A DNA stretch of 64,000 nucleotides. It comes from JAWLCA01 sp041687395. Its GTDB lineage: Bacteria > Pseudomonadota > Alphaproteobacteria > Rhodobacterales > Rhodobacteraceae. The translations under genes and the position numbers were made by a program. Below, one piece after another: positions 1 through 8,950 of this stretch (positions within the stretch are counted from its first letter, which is position 1; every line of letters starts with the position of its first letter). The DNA lies in contig JAWLCA010000013.1 of assembly GCA_041687395.1 (NCBI GenBank), positions 1 to 64,000 on the forward strand, written 5' to 3'. The notes under the pieces were generated by a model. It searched no databases, was not told the DNA's origin, and saw only the letters and a program-made list of their open reading frames with translations.

Positions 1-1
1 C

Positions 2-70
2 TACAACCACCGACGCCCGCACCAGGCGCTTGGAATGAGGACACCCGCAGCTGTGGGATTAGCGGCATAA
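2..70 (+). pseudogene. 3' end of an IS3/IS481-type transposase gene (cut by window edge)
   Basis: Frame 2 reads YNHRRPHQALGMRTPA and stops at 68-70. That is the typical end of the DDE integrase-core transposase of IS3 and IS481 elements, where the YN.RRPHQAL motif follows the catalytic domain. Only 22 codons are inside the window, so it cannot be told whether the gene is whole upstream. Unrelated IS110 sequence begins immediately after the stop, so this is the edge of a nested insertion. Confidence 0.75.
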
Positions 71-245
71 CCTGAGCAGATTCCGCTGGGTCGATACAGG
101 TGCGATCTGCCCGCGATCCCAGTGCTTCGAGCACTGCCTCCGGGTCACCACCCACGCGGGTTTCCCAAACGATGGAGCCGGCATCATCGACAATGCAGAT
201 CGAAACCGACCCCAATGAAACGTCCAGTCCAACAGAAAGGCCCAT
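71..245 (-). pseudogene. N-terminal fragment of an IS110-family transposase
   Basis: Reading leftward from the ATG at 243-245 gives MGLSVGLDVSLGSVSICIVD, then a stretch containing VWETRVGGDPEAVLEAL. This is the start of the IS110 DEDD transposase, with the first catalytic Asp in GLDVS. After about 45 residues the likeness fades, and the frame runs into the end of the neighbouring IS3/IS481 transposase. The gene is therefore cut off to about one seventh of its usual 300-400 residues and cannot be active. Confidence 0.7.
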
Positions 246-309
246 GCTGTCCTCCATAAGATGAAACCACCGGTCCACCTCAGGCCGCCACTTCCTTAAG
301 GACAACCCC

Positions 310-425
310 TCCGCCGCCAGCGAACCGAATACCCCATCTCTTCGGTGAACTTCGATCTCTTCATGGTCCGGTCCTCTCATTGGGCCGGACTCCAGTATCA
401 GATGGAGGAGTTATCGGGGGTCAGA
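310..425 (-). mobile_element. IS3-family left-end remnant with start of orfA
   Basis: On the minus strand an ATG at 362-364 opens the peptide MKRSKFTEE, the standard start of the IS3-family OrfA helix-turn-helix protein. The reading then breaks within a few codons. About 30 nt before the ATG lies the sequence expected at an element tip. The stretch 426-489 between this scrap and the integrase remnant shows no gene. No intact transposase remains in this region. Confidence 0.55.
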
Positions 426-489
426 GCATCAGAGGCAAAGGCTTGCCGATGATGAGTGCGAACAACAGGCGAGGGGTTTGCTGAAGATG

Positions 490-1334
490 TCATGAACGGC
501 TCCCCTCGATCCTAAACCCCGCCTCGAAGGCAGCTTCTGTAAAATGATCTCCGCGATACTCTGCGGCCATCTTACTTAGGTGAGACCAATTACTTAGGTG
601 AGACCAACCGCCGAGGAAGTTTGCAAAGGGCGCGGACTCCTCGGCGCTGATCTTTGCGGCGATTGCCCAGTCGGCGAGGTTCTGGATCCAGCCATAGGTG
701 GTGGGGCGTCAATCCTTCAACGCCGAGATGCCGACCAAGTTCTCGGACGACACGGCCGACCGTGCGATCAGAGATCGGCGTTCCATGTGTATGGTTGTCG
801 TGGCTCAGAAAGATGAAGGCCGAACCGCGCTTTTCGGCTGCGTCGCTTCCCGGACCCAACATGTAATCCTCTAACGCACGCGCCACCGCAGGTCCGAACG
901 GTACGATCCGGTCAAGATTCTTTGCATTTGGCTCACGGGTCCGTGGATCGTCCGGGTCGTCATGCCGCCGTTCCGCCCGAATCTCGCAAGCAACAAAATC
1001 AACGTCCTCGGGTTTCAAATGTGTCGATTTCGACAACATCGAAGTAGGCGCCGACCTCAAGCCGCGCATTCAGATCGATGCGCTCCCGCAGTGCCCAAAG
1101 TCCAAGATGAACCAAATCGGTTGCTTCGGCAGCCATCGTTTCCGGCGAGTGGCCATGCGGACGACGCGAGAGCGCGAGCGCGGTAGGATAATAAGCAGGC
1201 GCACCATCTTCGTCCGCCATGGTGACGAAGCGTTCGCCATCCTCGAGTACATACCGTCGGACACGACGAAAATATCGGTTTGTGTTACCTGTGGAGTAAG
1301 ACATGTTGCGCATCTCAGAACAAATATAGAACAC
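490..1334 (-). pseudogene. Degenerate tyrosine recombinase/integrase, at least two frameshifts and an internal deletion
   Basis: Three frames together give one site-specific integrase. The N-terminal part (1334 to about 1020) has the family pattern RRYVLEDGERF...YYPTALALS...LWALRERIDL. The middle (about 1025-700) has RRHDDPDDPRTREPNAK and ends in LTPHHL, the place of the HxLR box. The C-terminus lies in a third frame and reads FLGGWSHLS...KMAAEYRGDHF before a TGA at 490-492. The Tyr in MAAEYRG fits the catalytic position. Relative to intact members, about 130-150 residues are missing between the first two parts and the HxLR Arg is lost, so it should be inactive. It sits among IS remnants, which suggests an old mobile-element boundary. 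Confidence 0.75.
572..607. repeat. Exact 18-bp tandem duplication in the integrase remnant
   Basis: The unit ttacttaggtgagaccaa occurs twice in a row, at 572-589 and 590-607. In the C-terminal integrase frame it duplicates six codons (WSHLSN) just ahead of the catalytic-Tyr motif. The copies are identical, so the event is recent or the copies have been homogenised. Confidence 0.95.
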
Positions 1335-1470
1335 CGTGGCGAACGCTCTGCAATAATTTTCAGAAACAAGGTAAACTACCGTTCGCAGCGGTTAGAGTCG
1401 GATAATCAGTATTATGTAACGATTTGCGCGCGAGTGGATGCCAAATTGCGTTTTTGAGTATGGCCCACAA

Positions 1471-1830
1471 CTAACTCTCAGGATGGAGAATCTCGACCTC
1501 TTCCCCGTTCCGCACTGCCGTGAAGAAGCAACTCCGCCGGTTGGTGTGACAGGCTGGCCCGATCTGCTCCACCAGAAGCAAGAGGCAATCCCGATCACAA
1601 TCGATGCGGATCTCGATCAGCGTCTGAATGTGGCCCGAATTTTCTCCCTTCGTCCAAAATTCTGCGCGCGATCGTGACCAATACGTGACCCGGCCAGTCA
1701 AAATCGTCCGGGCGATCGAGTCCGCATTCATCCAGGCCATCATCAGAACGTCGCCAGTGACATGATCCTGGGCAATGGCCGGAATCAGGCCCTGGTCGTT
1801 GTAGCGCAGCGTCGCCGGGTCGAAGCGCAT
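1471..1830 (-). CDS. hisI: Phosphoribosyl-AMP cyclohydrolase
   Basis: This enzyme opens the adenine ring of phosphoribosyl-AMP in histidine synthesis, in the cytoplasm. The 119-residue product has the family signatures in order: DVLMMAWMN near residue 28, GRVTYWSRSR, LWTKGENSG-like FWTKGENSGH, then DCDRDCLLLLVEQ and GPACHTNRRSCFF, with the Asp and Cys residues that bind Mg and Zn. It is a stand-alone HisI without the HisE domain, as usual in alphaproteobacteria. The start at 1830 is chosen because AAGGA lies just upstream and the protein begins as its relatives do; the open frame extends further but reads as noise. It is divergent from the IscU-like gene. Confidence 0.95.
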   Translation of the reverse strand: MRFDPATLRYNDQGLIPAIAQDHVTGDVLMMAWMNADSIARTILTGRVTYWSRSRAEFWTKGENSGHIQTLIEIRIDCDRDCLLLLVEQIGPACHTNRRSCFFTAVRNGEEVEILHPES

Positions 1831-1908
1831 GATCTCGTCCTTTCCCAAATGGCCCTTCGCCCCTAGATATGGGAAAGCACAGTTGGAATGAAACCGGGAT
1901 TTCCTGCC

Positions 1909-2361
1909 ATGGCGGACAGCGACCTCATCAAGCTCTATTCGGGCCGTATTCTGGCTCTTGCCGCAGATATCCCACACACGGGTCGGCTGACCAAACCCCA
2001 CGGCAGCGCTCGACGCAGATCGCCGCTTTGCGGCTCGACGGTGACTGCAGATGTAACCATGTCCGGTGGACGGGTGGCCGATTTTGCGCAGGAAGTGAAA
2101 GCCTGTGCGCTTGGGCAGGCCGCTGCCTCGATTGTAGGGTCGGTCATTCTGGGGCGCACGCGTGTGGAAGTGGAACGCGCTCGTGATGAGCTGCGCGCAA
2201 TGCTGAAAGACGCCGGGCCCGTTCCGGCAGCACCGTTCGAGGGATTGGAGGTCTTGCTGCCCGCTCGCGAGTACAAGAATCGTCATGCGTCGATTCTTCT
2301 TGCGCTGGAAGCGGCCGCCGAAGCGATCACCGAAGCCGAAAAGTCATCCGCCTTCGCCTGA
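1909..2361 (+). CDS. IscU/NifU-like iron-sulfur scaffold family protein with altered ligands
   Basis: The 150-residue product begins MADSDLIKLYSGRILALAAD and follows the IscU/SufU fold pattern: PLCGS replaces the first ligand motif (CGD in classical scaffolds), KACALGQAAASI holds the second Cys, and RHASILLA stands where IscU has RHCS. The third ligand Cys is thus Ala and the catalytic Asp is Ser. Classical scaffolds assemble Fe-S clusters on three Cys; this protein may handle a cluster differently or act as a helper. The start at 1909 matches family N-termini, but an in-frame ATG at 1888 is possible. It is transcribed away from hisI. Confidence 0.7.
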   Translation: MADSDLIKLYSGRILALAADIPHTGRLTKPHGSARRRSPLCGSTVTADVTMSGGRVADFAQEVKACALGQAAASIVGSVILGRTRVEVERARDELRAMLKDAGPVPAAPFEGLEVLLPAREYKNRHASILLALEAAAEAITEAEKSSAFA

Positions 2362-2363
2362 CG

Positions 2364-2404
2364 CAAAAAAACCGCCGCGCGACCCTCTTCGGGACGGCGG
2401 CGGA
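2364..2404 (-). terminator. Rho-independent terminator for the 40-residue peptide gene
   Basis: On the minus strand CCGCCGCC and its near-complement form a stem around GTCCCGAAGAGGG and are followed by seven T. It lies about 80 nt after the stop of the gene at 2484-2606. Confidence 0.7.
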
Positions 2405-2483
2405 AAGTCTGCGGAGAGCCGGATGCGTGATGTCGCAAGATAGCCATTGGGTGATGGCGAAACCGGTTCTTCCGCTGGCAGGG

Positions 2484-2606
2484 TCAGACGAACACCGGAA
2501 GATGAAGAGCCCCGAGCAGCAAGGCAACCAAGGCAAGGGCGCCCGCCGCGTCTTCGACGAGGGTGAGACGGCACCGATACAAAACTGTGGTGAGTTGCCT
2601 GAACAT
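2484..2606 (-). CDS. 40-residue single-span membrane peptide, function unknown
   Basis: An ATG at 2604-2606 opens MFRQLTTVLYRCRLTLVED followed by a hydrophobic run AAGALALVALLLGALHL and ends PVFV at a TGA. A purine-rich GGAGGATGGG lies 4-5 nt before the start. The layout is a short positively charged cytoplasmic head followed by one membrane segment. A terminator follows, so this looks like a free-standing small gene in the space between the IscU-like gene and recG. I do not recognise a named family. The clear Shine-Dalgarno, the hydrophobic segment and the terminator are the reasons for calling it. Confidence 0.65.
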   Translation of the reverse strand: MFRQLTTVLYRCRLTLVEDAAGALALVALLLGALHLPVFV

Positions 2607-2741
2607 TATCCCATCCTCCATCTTGCGGCGTTCCGTTATTGTTCTCACAACCCGCCTTGAAGATCAAGAACAATTAAAGAACACACGAGGACAAAGGATG
2701 ATCTTCTGGCGTTCACCCTGATTTCGCCATCGGCAGGGCGT

Positions 2742-4832
2742 CTAGCCGACAGTGATGAGGCGGATCGCCTTGTCTTGCTCCATCAGCCACAACAGCACGC
2801 GCGCCGCGCGGCCACGGGCGCCCTCCAGCTTTGGGTCATCAGCCAGCAGCTTTCGTGCGTCGGACTGCGCCACTGCCATCAGGCCGGACTGACGTTCGAG
2901 ATCTGCGATCCGGAAGCGCGGCAAGCCCGATTGCGCGGTGCCGATCAGATCCCCCGCGCCACGCATTGCAAGATCCTCTTCGGCGATCCGAAAGCCGTCA
3001 TCGGTGTCGCGCAGGATCTTCAACCGGCGCTCGGCGCCCTCGTTAAGCGGGGGCTGAAACAGCAGAAGGCAAGTCGAATCCGCCGCCCCTCGCCCCACCC
3101 TGCCCCGCAACTGGTGCAACTGCGCCAGACCGAAGTGCTCGGCACGCTCGACGACCATGATCGAGGCGTTGGGGACATTCACGCCCACTTCGATCACGGT
3201 GGTCGCTACCAGGACGCCAGTTTCTCCCTCGATGAATCGGGCCATCGCGTCGTCCTTTTCCGTTGGCGGCATCTGACCATGCACCAGGCCGACGCGACCG
3301 TCGCCGAGCGCGGCACGCAAGTGCTGAAACCGCTCTGTTGCCGCAGTCAGATCGACGACCTCGGATTCCTCAACCAGCGGACAGACCCAGTAGGCCTGCC
3401 GCCCCTCGGCCAATGCGCGGGCCAGATGGCTGACCACTTCGTCCAGACGGTCGGCCGAGACCAGCGCGGTCTTCACCGGCGTCCGGCCCGGCGGCTTCTC
3501 ATCCAGGATCGATACATCCATATCCCCGTACTGTGCGAGCGCTAGGCTGCGCGGGATCGGCGTTGCCGTCATCACCAGCACATCCACCGCGTGGCCCTTT
3601 GCCCCCAATTCCATGCGTTGGGCGACGCCAAATCGGTGCTGTTCATCTACGATCGCCAGGCGGAGTTCGGCGAAATCCACGCCTTTCTGAAAAACCGCAT
3701 GCGTGCCGACGAGGATCTGGGTTTGCCCGTTGGCCAGCGACTCCAACTTCTGTTGCCGTTCCGCTCCCTTATCTCGGCCGGTCAGCAATTCCAGAACCAC
3801 GCCGGCATCAGCGGCTAGCGGCCGCAGCCCCTCGTAATGCTGGCGCGCAAGGATTTCCGTTGGCGCCATCATCACCCCCTGCCCGCCTGCTTCGACTGCA
3901 ATCAGCAGCGACAGGAAGGCGACGAGGGTCTTTCCTGATCCCACATCCCCCTGCAGGAGCCTGCTCATGCGCTGCGGACGGGCCATGTCGGCAGCGATTT
4001 CGGCAACGGCACGCTTCTGCGCGGCGGTCGGCTTGTACGGAAGCGCAGCCAGTACCCTCTGGCGCAAGTCGCCGTCGCCGCTGGTCACCATCCCCGGCAT
4101 CCGCCTGCGCGACGCGCGCGCCAGTGCCATCGTCAACTGGTGCGCAAAAAGTTCGTCATAGGCTAGCCGCGCGCGGACCGGGTGTTCGGGCGCCAGATCG
4201 CGCAGGGACTGCGGCGCATGGGCCATGTGCACGGCATCCCGCCAACCGTGCCAGCCCTCGCGCGAAAGGAGCGCGGGATCGATCCACTCCGCAAGATCGG
4301 GCGCCCGCGCCAGGGCCGAAACAATGGCGCGGGACACCACCTTCTGCGTCAGACTTGCGGTCAGGTGATAAACCGGTTCGAACGCTGGCAGGTCGCCGGC
4401 CTCATTGATCGGCAGCACATGGTCAGGGTGAACCATCTGCGCGATGCCATCGAACAACTCGACCTTGCCTGAGACGACACGCCGCTGACCGGTAGGCAGA
4501 AGCTTCTGCAGATACTCGCCGCGTGCATGGAAATAGATCAGTTGAAACTCGAGCGCTGCATCGCGCACCTGGATGCGATAGGGACGGCCCTTGATGCGCG
4601 GTGGCAGATGTGCGCCGATTTCCACCTCGACCGTCACGGTAGTGGGCGGTGTCACCTCGCGCACCGACGCGCGACGCGTGCGGTCGATCCCGGCATAGGG
4701 TAGATGAAACAGGAGATCGCGCGGACGTTCGATCCCGAGCGTCGCCAAGGCTGCGGCGGTTCGCGGCCCAACACCGTCAAGTGTTTCCACATCGGCGAAC
4801 AGCGGAAACAGGATCTCGGGGCGACCGGCCAT
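2742..4832 (-). CDS. recG: ATP-dependent DNA helicase RecG
   Basis: RecG remodels stalled replication forks and branched DNA. The 696-residue product has the N-terminal wedge/OB domain (about 1-200), then a superfamily 2 helicase core: Walker A GDVGSGKT near residue 295, the DEQHRFG Walker B box near 394, MTATPIPRSL (motif III) and QLRGRVGRG (motif VI). The length is normal for the family. The ATG at 4832 overlaps the ligA stop as TGATG, which suggests coupled translation; a GTG one codon earlier is also possible. recG is the last gene of a ligA-recG unit, and both genes act in replication and repair. Confidence 0.97.
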   Translation of the reverse strand: MAGRPEILFPLFADVETLDGVGPRTAAALATLGIERPRDLLFHLPYAGIDRTRRASVREVTPPTTVTVEVEIGAHLPPRIKGRPYRIQVRDAALEFQLIYFHARGEYLQKLLPTGQRRVVSGKVELFDGIAQMVHPDHVLPINEAGDLPAFEPVYHLTASLTQKVVSRAIVSALARAPDLAEWIDPALLSREGWHGWRDAVHMAHAPQSLRDLAPEHPVRARLAYDELFAHQLTMALARASRRRMPGMVTSGDGDLRQRVLAALPYKPTAAQKRAVAEIAADMARPQRMSRLLQGDVGSGKTLVAFLSLLIAVEAGGQGVMMAPTEILARQHYEGLRPLAADAGVVLELLTGRDKGAERQQKLESLANGQTQILVGTHAVFQKGVDFAELRLAIVDEQHRFGVAQRMELGAKGHAVDVLVMTATPIPRSLALAQYGDMDVSILDEKPPGRTPVKTALVSADRLDEVVSHLARALAEGRQAYWVCPLVEESEVVDLTAATERFQHLRAALGDGRVGLVHGQMPPTEKDDAMARFIEGETGVLVATTVIEVGVNVPNASIMVVERAEHFGLAQLHQLRGRVGRGAADSTCLLLFQPPLNEGAERRLKILRDTDDGFRIAEEDLAMRGAGDLIGTAQSGLPRFRIADLERQSGLMAVAQSDARKLLADDPKLEGARGRAARVLLWLMEQDKAIRLITVG

Positions 4833-6967
4833 CACCTCTCGCCGATCATGGCCAGCCAGGCATCCTCGTCGATAACGGTCACGCCCAGATCCGCCGCCTT
4901 CGTTGCCTTTGAGCCGGCCCCTGGTCCGGCGACCAGCAGGTCGGTCTTGGCCGAGACGGAGCCGGCCACTTTCGCTCCCAGTGCCTCGGCCCGCGCCTTG
5001 GCCTCGGCCCGGGTCATGCGCTCCAGCGTGCCGGTGAAGACCACCGTCTTGCCTGCCACCGGGCTTCCACTGGATGCCGGGCGGGCGACCGGCTCAACCG
5101 TCAGATGCGCAACGAGACGATCTATCGACGCGCGTTCTGCCGGTTGGTGGAAGGCCGTGATCACCGATGTTGCCAGCACCGCACCCACCCCGTCGATCGA
5201 CAGAAGGTCGTCCCACGCAGCCCCCTCCCCGACTTCTGCCGCCGTCATGGCAGCCTCGAATGCCTCCCAGGTCCCATAGTGCCGGGCCAGCAGGTTGGCG
5301 GCGGCCTCACCCACATGGCGAATCCCCAGCGCAAATATCAGCCGGTTGAGCGGAATGGAGCGGCGTGCCTCGATGGCGGCGAAGAGATTGGCCGCCGATT
5401 TTTCACCCCACCCGTCGCGATTCTTCAGCTTGCGGACGGGTTCGGCGGCATCGCGAAGCTCAAGTGTGAAGATATCGGCAGGCTCACGGATCGGCAGTAC
5501 CTCGTCGCGCCAGAACATCTCGATCTGTTTTGCGCCCAGACCCTCGATGTCAAAGGCGGCACGGCTGACGAAATGCTTCAGCCTCTCAACCGCCTGCGCC
5601 GGGCATATCAACCCACCGGTGCAGCGGCGAACCGAGTCGCCCGGCTCGCGGATCGCTTCCGACCCGCACTCCGGACAACGGTCGGGAAAGACATACGGCA
5701 CCGCGTCCGCGGGGCGCTGTGACAGGTCCACGTCCGCGACCTTCGGGATCACGTCCCCGGCACGGTAGACCTGCACCCAATCGCCGACACGAATGTCCTT
5801 GCCGTCACGAATCGGGTTTCCGCAGGCATCGCGCCCGGCGATGTAGTCCTCGTTGTGCAGGGTCGCGTTCGACACGACCACACCGCCCACGGTTACCGGT
5901 GTCAGTCGGGCGACCGGGCTCAACGCGCCGGTGCGGCCAACCTGAATGTCGATGGCCTCCAGCCGCGTCCATGCGAGTTCTGCGGCGAACTTATGCGCCA
6001 GCGCCCAGCGGGGCGTCGTGGAGCGAAAGCCTAGCCGGCGCTGCAGCGCTAGATCATCCACCTTGTAGACGACGCCGTCGATGTCATAGCCCAGCGTCGC
6101 CCGCTGTTGCTCGATCTGTGCGTGAACAAGCAACAACTCCTCCACTCCGTCGCATCGCTTCATCAGCGGGCTCGTCGGAAAGCCGAAGGATGCGAGCCGT
6201 GCCATGGCCTGATATTGTGCCTTTGCCAGAGGCTCCGACAGAGCGCCCCAGCCATAGGCAAAGAATCGCAAGGGACGCGATCGGGTGATTTCGGCGTCGA
6301 GCTGGCGCAGCGACCCGGCAGCCGCGTTGCGCGGATTCGCGAAAGTACGCTCGCCGTGCGCGGCCTGCCGCTCGTTCAGGGCCGCGAAATCCTCATGGCT
6401 CATGTAGACCTCGCCCCGCACCTCCAGCACATCGGGCGCATCCGGGATTGTCTGGGGAATATCCTCGATGGTGCGGGCGTTCTCGGTCACGTTTTCGCCG
6501 GTCTCGCCGTCGCCGCGCGTTGCTGCCTGGACCAGTGTTCCGCCCTCGTAGCGCAGAGACAGCGAAAGGCCGTCGATCTTCGGCTCGGCAGTATAGGCGA
6601 TGGGTCCGTCGTGGTTCAGGTAGCGGCGGATGCGTTCGTCGAACTCACGCACCTCGTCCGTGTCGAACGCGTTGGCGAGGCTCAGCATCCGCACCTCGTG
6701 CCGGACCTTCCCAAACCCCTCCATCAATTGCGCGCCGACCCGCTCGCTGGGACTGTCCGGGCGCTTCAGGTCCGGAAATCGCGCCTCGAGCTCGGCGTTG
6801 CGACGCTTCATCGCATCGTAATCGGCATCACTGATTTCCGGCGCATCCTCTGTGTGATACGCCGTGTCAGCACGTGCGATCGCGGCGGCCAGACGGTCGA
6901 GTTCGGCGCGGGCCTCGGCCTCGGTCAGTTCGGCCACGGGCCGTTCAGCGATCGCTTCCCCTGCCAT
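4832..6967 (-). CDS. ligA: NAD-dependent DNA ligase LigA
   Basis: LigA seals nicks between Okazaki fragments using NAD+. The 711-residue product has the Ia domain with EISDADYDAM and DSPSERVG (NMN binding), the adenylation motif EPKIDGLS with the active Lys near residue 130, the OB fold, a four-Cys zinc finger (CPECG...CTGGLICPAQ, about 425-450), helix-hairpin-helix repeats, and a C-terminal BRCT domain beginning near GKTVVFTGTL. It is slightly longer than the E. coli enzyme. The gene ends on the recG start codon. Confidence 0.98.
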   Translation of the reverse strand: MAGEAIAERPVAELTEAEARAELDRLAAAIARADTAYHTEDAPEISDADYDAMKRRNAELEARFPDLKRPDSPSERVGAQLMEGFGKVRHEVRMLSLANAFDTDEVREFDERIRRYLNHDGPIAYTAEPKIDGLSLSLRYEGGTLVQAATRGDGETGENVTENARTIEDIPQTIPDAPDVLEVRGEVYMSHEDFAALNERQAAHGERTFANPRNAAAGSLRQLDAEITRSRPLRFFAYGWGALSEPLAKAQYQAMARLASFGFPTSPLMKRCDGVEELLLVHAQIEQQRATLGYDIDGVVYKVDDLALQRRLGFRSTTPRWALAHKFAAELAWTRLEAIDIQVGRTGALSPVARLTPVTVGGVVVSNATLHNEDYIAGRDACGNPIRDGKDIRVGDWVQVYRAGDVIPKVADVDLSQRPADAVPYVFPDRCPECGSEAIREPGDSVRRCTGGLICPAQAVERLKHFVSRAAFDIEGLGAKQIEMFWRDEVLPIREPADIFTLELRDAAEPVRKLKNRDGWGEKSAANLFAAIEARRSIPLNRLIFALGIRHVGEAAANLLARHYGTWEAFEAAMTAAEVGEGAAWDDLLSIDGVGAVLATSVITAFHQPAERASIDRLVAHLTVEPVARPASSGSPVAGKTVVFTGTLERMTRAEAKARAEALGAKVAGSVSAKTDLLVAGPGAGSKATKAADLGVTVIDEDAWLAMIGER

Positions 6968-7045
6968 GTCAGTTCCCGTCCGCTCGATGCATCCGAGACT
7001 TGATAGGCCGCAGCGGGCCCGTGGTCCAGCACCGCCACGCGACGA

Positions 7046-8098
7046 TCAATCGGTCCGTTTGCCCGTCGTCGGATCGAACGGATGGAGGCTACCGGTGGGA
7101 ACATAGAAGTCGATGCTCTGGCCTTCCTGCAGGCCCGGCTGCCCGTTCACCCTCATTACGTAAGGTTCGGCAGCACCCTCTACCGAGAGATAAAGGTGGC
7201 TCTCTGCCCCTGCAGGCTCGAACAGCTCAAGCCGGCCCGAAAGGGAGATGTGTGGGGCGTCGGGCCGCATCAGATGCATGTCATCCGGCCGCATCCCAAG
7301 CAGGCCGGTTCCCTTGCCAAACCTGTCGAGGGCCTCGACCTGGCCCCTGTCCCGCAGCAGATCGATGCTGGCCATGTTCATCGCCGGCGATCCGATGAAA
7401 CTGGCAACGAACAGCGTCTCTGGCCGCCTGTAAACGTCCATGGGAGAGCCAACCTGCTCTATCCTTCCGCCATTCAGCACCACCAGACGATCGCCCAGCG
7501 TCATCGCCTCAAGCTGATCGTGGGTGACATAGAGCGACGTGGTCGCCAGACGCCGCTGCAGATGCTTGATCTCAACCCGCATCTGCACACGCAGCTTGGC
7601 GTCAAGGTTCGACAGCGGTTCATCCAGCAGAAATGCGGCAGGCTCACGCACCAGCGCACGCCCCATTGCAACCCGCTGCCGCTGGCCACCCGAAAGCGCG
7701 CGCGGCTTCCGGTCGAGAAACTGTTCGATCTCGAGCATCTTGGCGGCCTGCCGGACGCGCGTGTCGATATCCGCCTTGGCGAAGCCACGATTCTTCAATC
7801 CATAGGCCAAGTTGTTGTAGACCGTCATGTGCGGATAAAGCGCATAGTTCTGGAACACCATCGCGATGTCGCGGTCGGCCGGTTCCAGATCATTCACCAC
7901 CTTGTCGCCGATCTTCAGCGTGCCACTGGTGATCGTCTCGAGCCCTGCGACCATGCGCAGAAGCGTCGATTTCCCGCAACCTGAAGGGCCCACGAGAACG
8001 ATGAACTCACCATCCGCGATGTCGAGATTGATGTCGGTGACGGCCTGAACCCCGCCGGGATAAATCTTGCACAGGTTTTCTATCTTGATCCCGGCCAT
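7046..8098 (-). CDS. ugpC: ATP-binding subunit of glycerol-3-phosphate ABC importer
   Basis: This 350-residue protein powers the Ugp importer. Walker A is GPSGCGKST at residues 37-45, the signature is LSGGQRQR near 134, Walker B runs into LLDEPLSNLDAKLR, and the switch His is in VTHDQLEAM. The last 110 residues form the MalK/UgpC-type regulatory domain, with LGMRPDDMHL. It is the last gene of ugpBAEC, 3 nt after ugpE. The neighbours make glycerol-3-phosphate or its diesters the likely substrate, although ATPases of this class may serve several sugar importers. Confidence 0.93.
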   Translation of the reverse strand: MAGIKIENLCKIYPGGVQAVTDINLDIADGEFIVLVGPSGCGKSTLLRMVAGLETITSGTLKIGDKVVNDLEPADRDIAMVFQNYALYPHMTVYNNLAYGLKNRGFAKADIDTRVRQAAKMLEIEQFLDRKPRALSGGQRQRVAMGRALVREPAAFLLDEPLSNLDAKLRVQMRVEIKHLQRRLATTSLYVTHDQLEAMTLGDRLVVLNGGRIEQVGSPMDVYRRPETLFVASFIGSPAMNMASIDLLRDRGQVEALDRFGKGTGLLGMRPDDMHLMRPDAPHISLSGRLELFEPAGAESHLYLSVEGAAEPYVMRVNGQPGLQEGQSIDFYVPTGSLHPFDPTTGKRTD

Positions 8099-8101
8099 GG
8101 G

Positions 8102-8950
8102 TCATTTCTCCGTTTCGGTCAGGCCTTTGACGAACAGCCGCTGCATGAACAGGATGACCAGCACCGGTGGCAGCGCAGCCAGCACGACGGTCGCCATTAC
8201 CAGGTGCCACAGGGGCTCTGAATCGCCGCCGGTCACCATGCGCTGGATGCCCATGACGATGGTGTAGTAATCTGGATCGGTCGTGATCAGCAGTGGCCAG
8301 AGGTACTGGTTCCAGCCGTATATGAACATGATCACGAACAGCGCGGCGATGTTTGTCACCGAGAGCGGCAGCAGGATGTCCTTGAAGAACTTCATCGGCC
8401 CTGCCCCGTCCACGCGGGCCGCTTCCATCATCTCTTCGGGAATCGTCATGAAGAACTGACGGAAAAGGAAGGTCGCCGTCGCCGAGGCGATCAGCGGGAT
8501 GGACAACCCCGCGAAGGAGTTCAGCATGCCCAGATCGGCCACGACCTGGAAGGTCGGCACGATACGTACCTCGACTGGCAGCATCAGGGTCAGGAAGATG
8601 ATCCAGAAGAAGAAGATGCGGAACGGAAACCGGAAGTAGACGATCGCGAAGGCGGACAGGATCGAGATCGAAAGTTTCCCGATGGTAATCGCCAGTGCCA
8701 TGATCAGGCTGTTGGTCAACATCAGCGAAATCGGCGGCGCCCCGGCCTGCGACCGACCCTCGGTCAGCGCGGTGCGGTAGTTCTCGATGGCATTCGGTCC
8801 CGGCAGCAACGGCATCACGCCGCGCAAAAAGGTCCCGGGCGGATGCGTCGAGGCGATAATGGCGACGTAGATCGGGAAGACCACGATCGCGACCCCGAGG
8901 ATCAGGATGAGGTGGGAAAAGAGGCTTCCCCAGCGGCGACTCTCGACCAT
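8102..8950 (-). CDS. ugpE: Glycerol-3-phosphate ABC importer permease UgpE
   Basis: The 282-residue inner-membrane protein has six predicted spans and the inner-membrane importer EAA loop, here EEMMEAARVDGAGPMKFFKDILLPL in two pieces, which docks onto UgpC. It begins MVESRRWGSLFSH, and its ATG overlaps the ugpA TGA as TGATG. A much longer open frame continues upstream inside ugpA, but only this start fits family length (about 280) and the membrane topology. Confidence 0.95.
   Translation of the reverse strand: MVESRRWGSLFSHLILILGVAIVVFPIYVAIIASTHPPGTFLRGVMPLLPGPNAIENYRTALTEGRSQAGAPPISLMLTNSLIMALAITIGKLSISILSAFAIVYFRFPFRIFFFWIIFLTLMLPVEVRIVPTFQVVADLGMLNSFAGLSIPLIASATATFLFRQFFMTIPEEMMEAARVDGAGPMKFFKDILLPLSVTNIAALFVIMFIYGWNQYLWPLLITTDPDYYTIVMGIQRMVTGGDSEPLWHLVMATVVLAALPPVLVILFMQRLFVKGLTETEK

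Noticed and set aside
2344..2673. 109-codon minus-strand frame overlapping the small membrane peptide
   Set aside because: It reads through the terminator stem, has a low-complexity sequence and overlaps the better-supported 40-residue gene in another frame.
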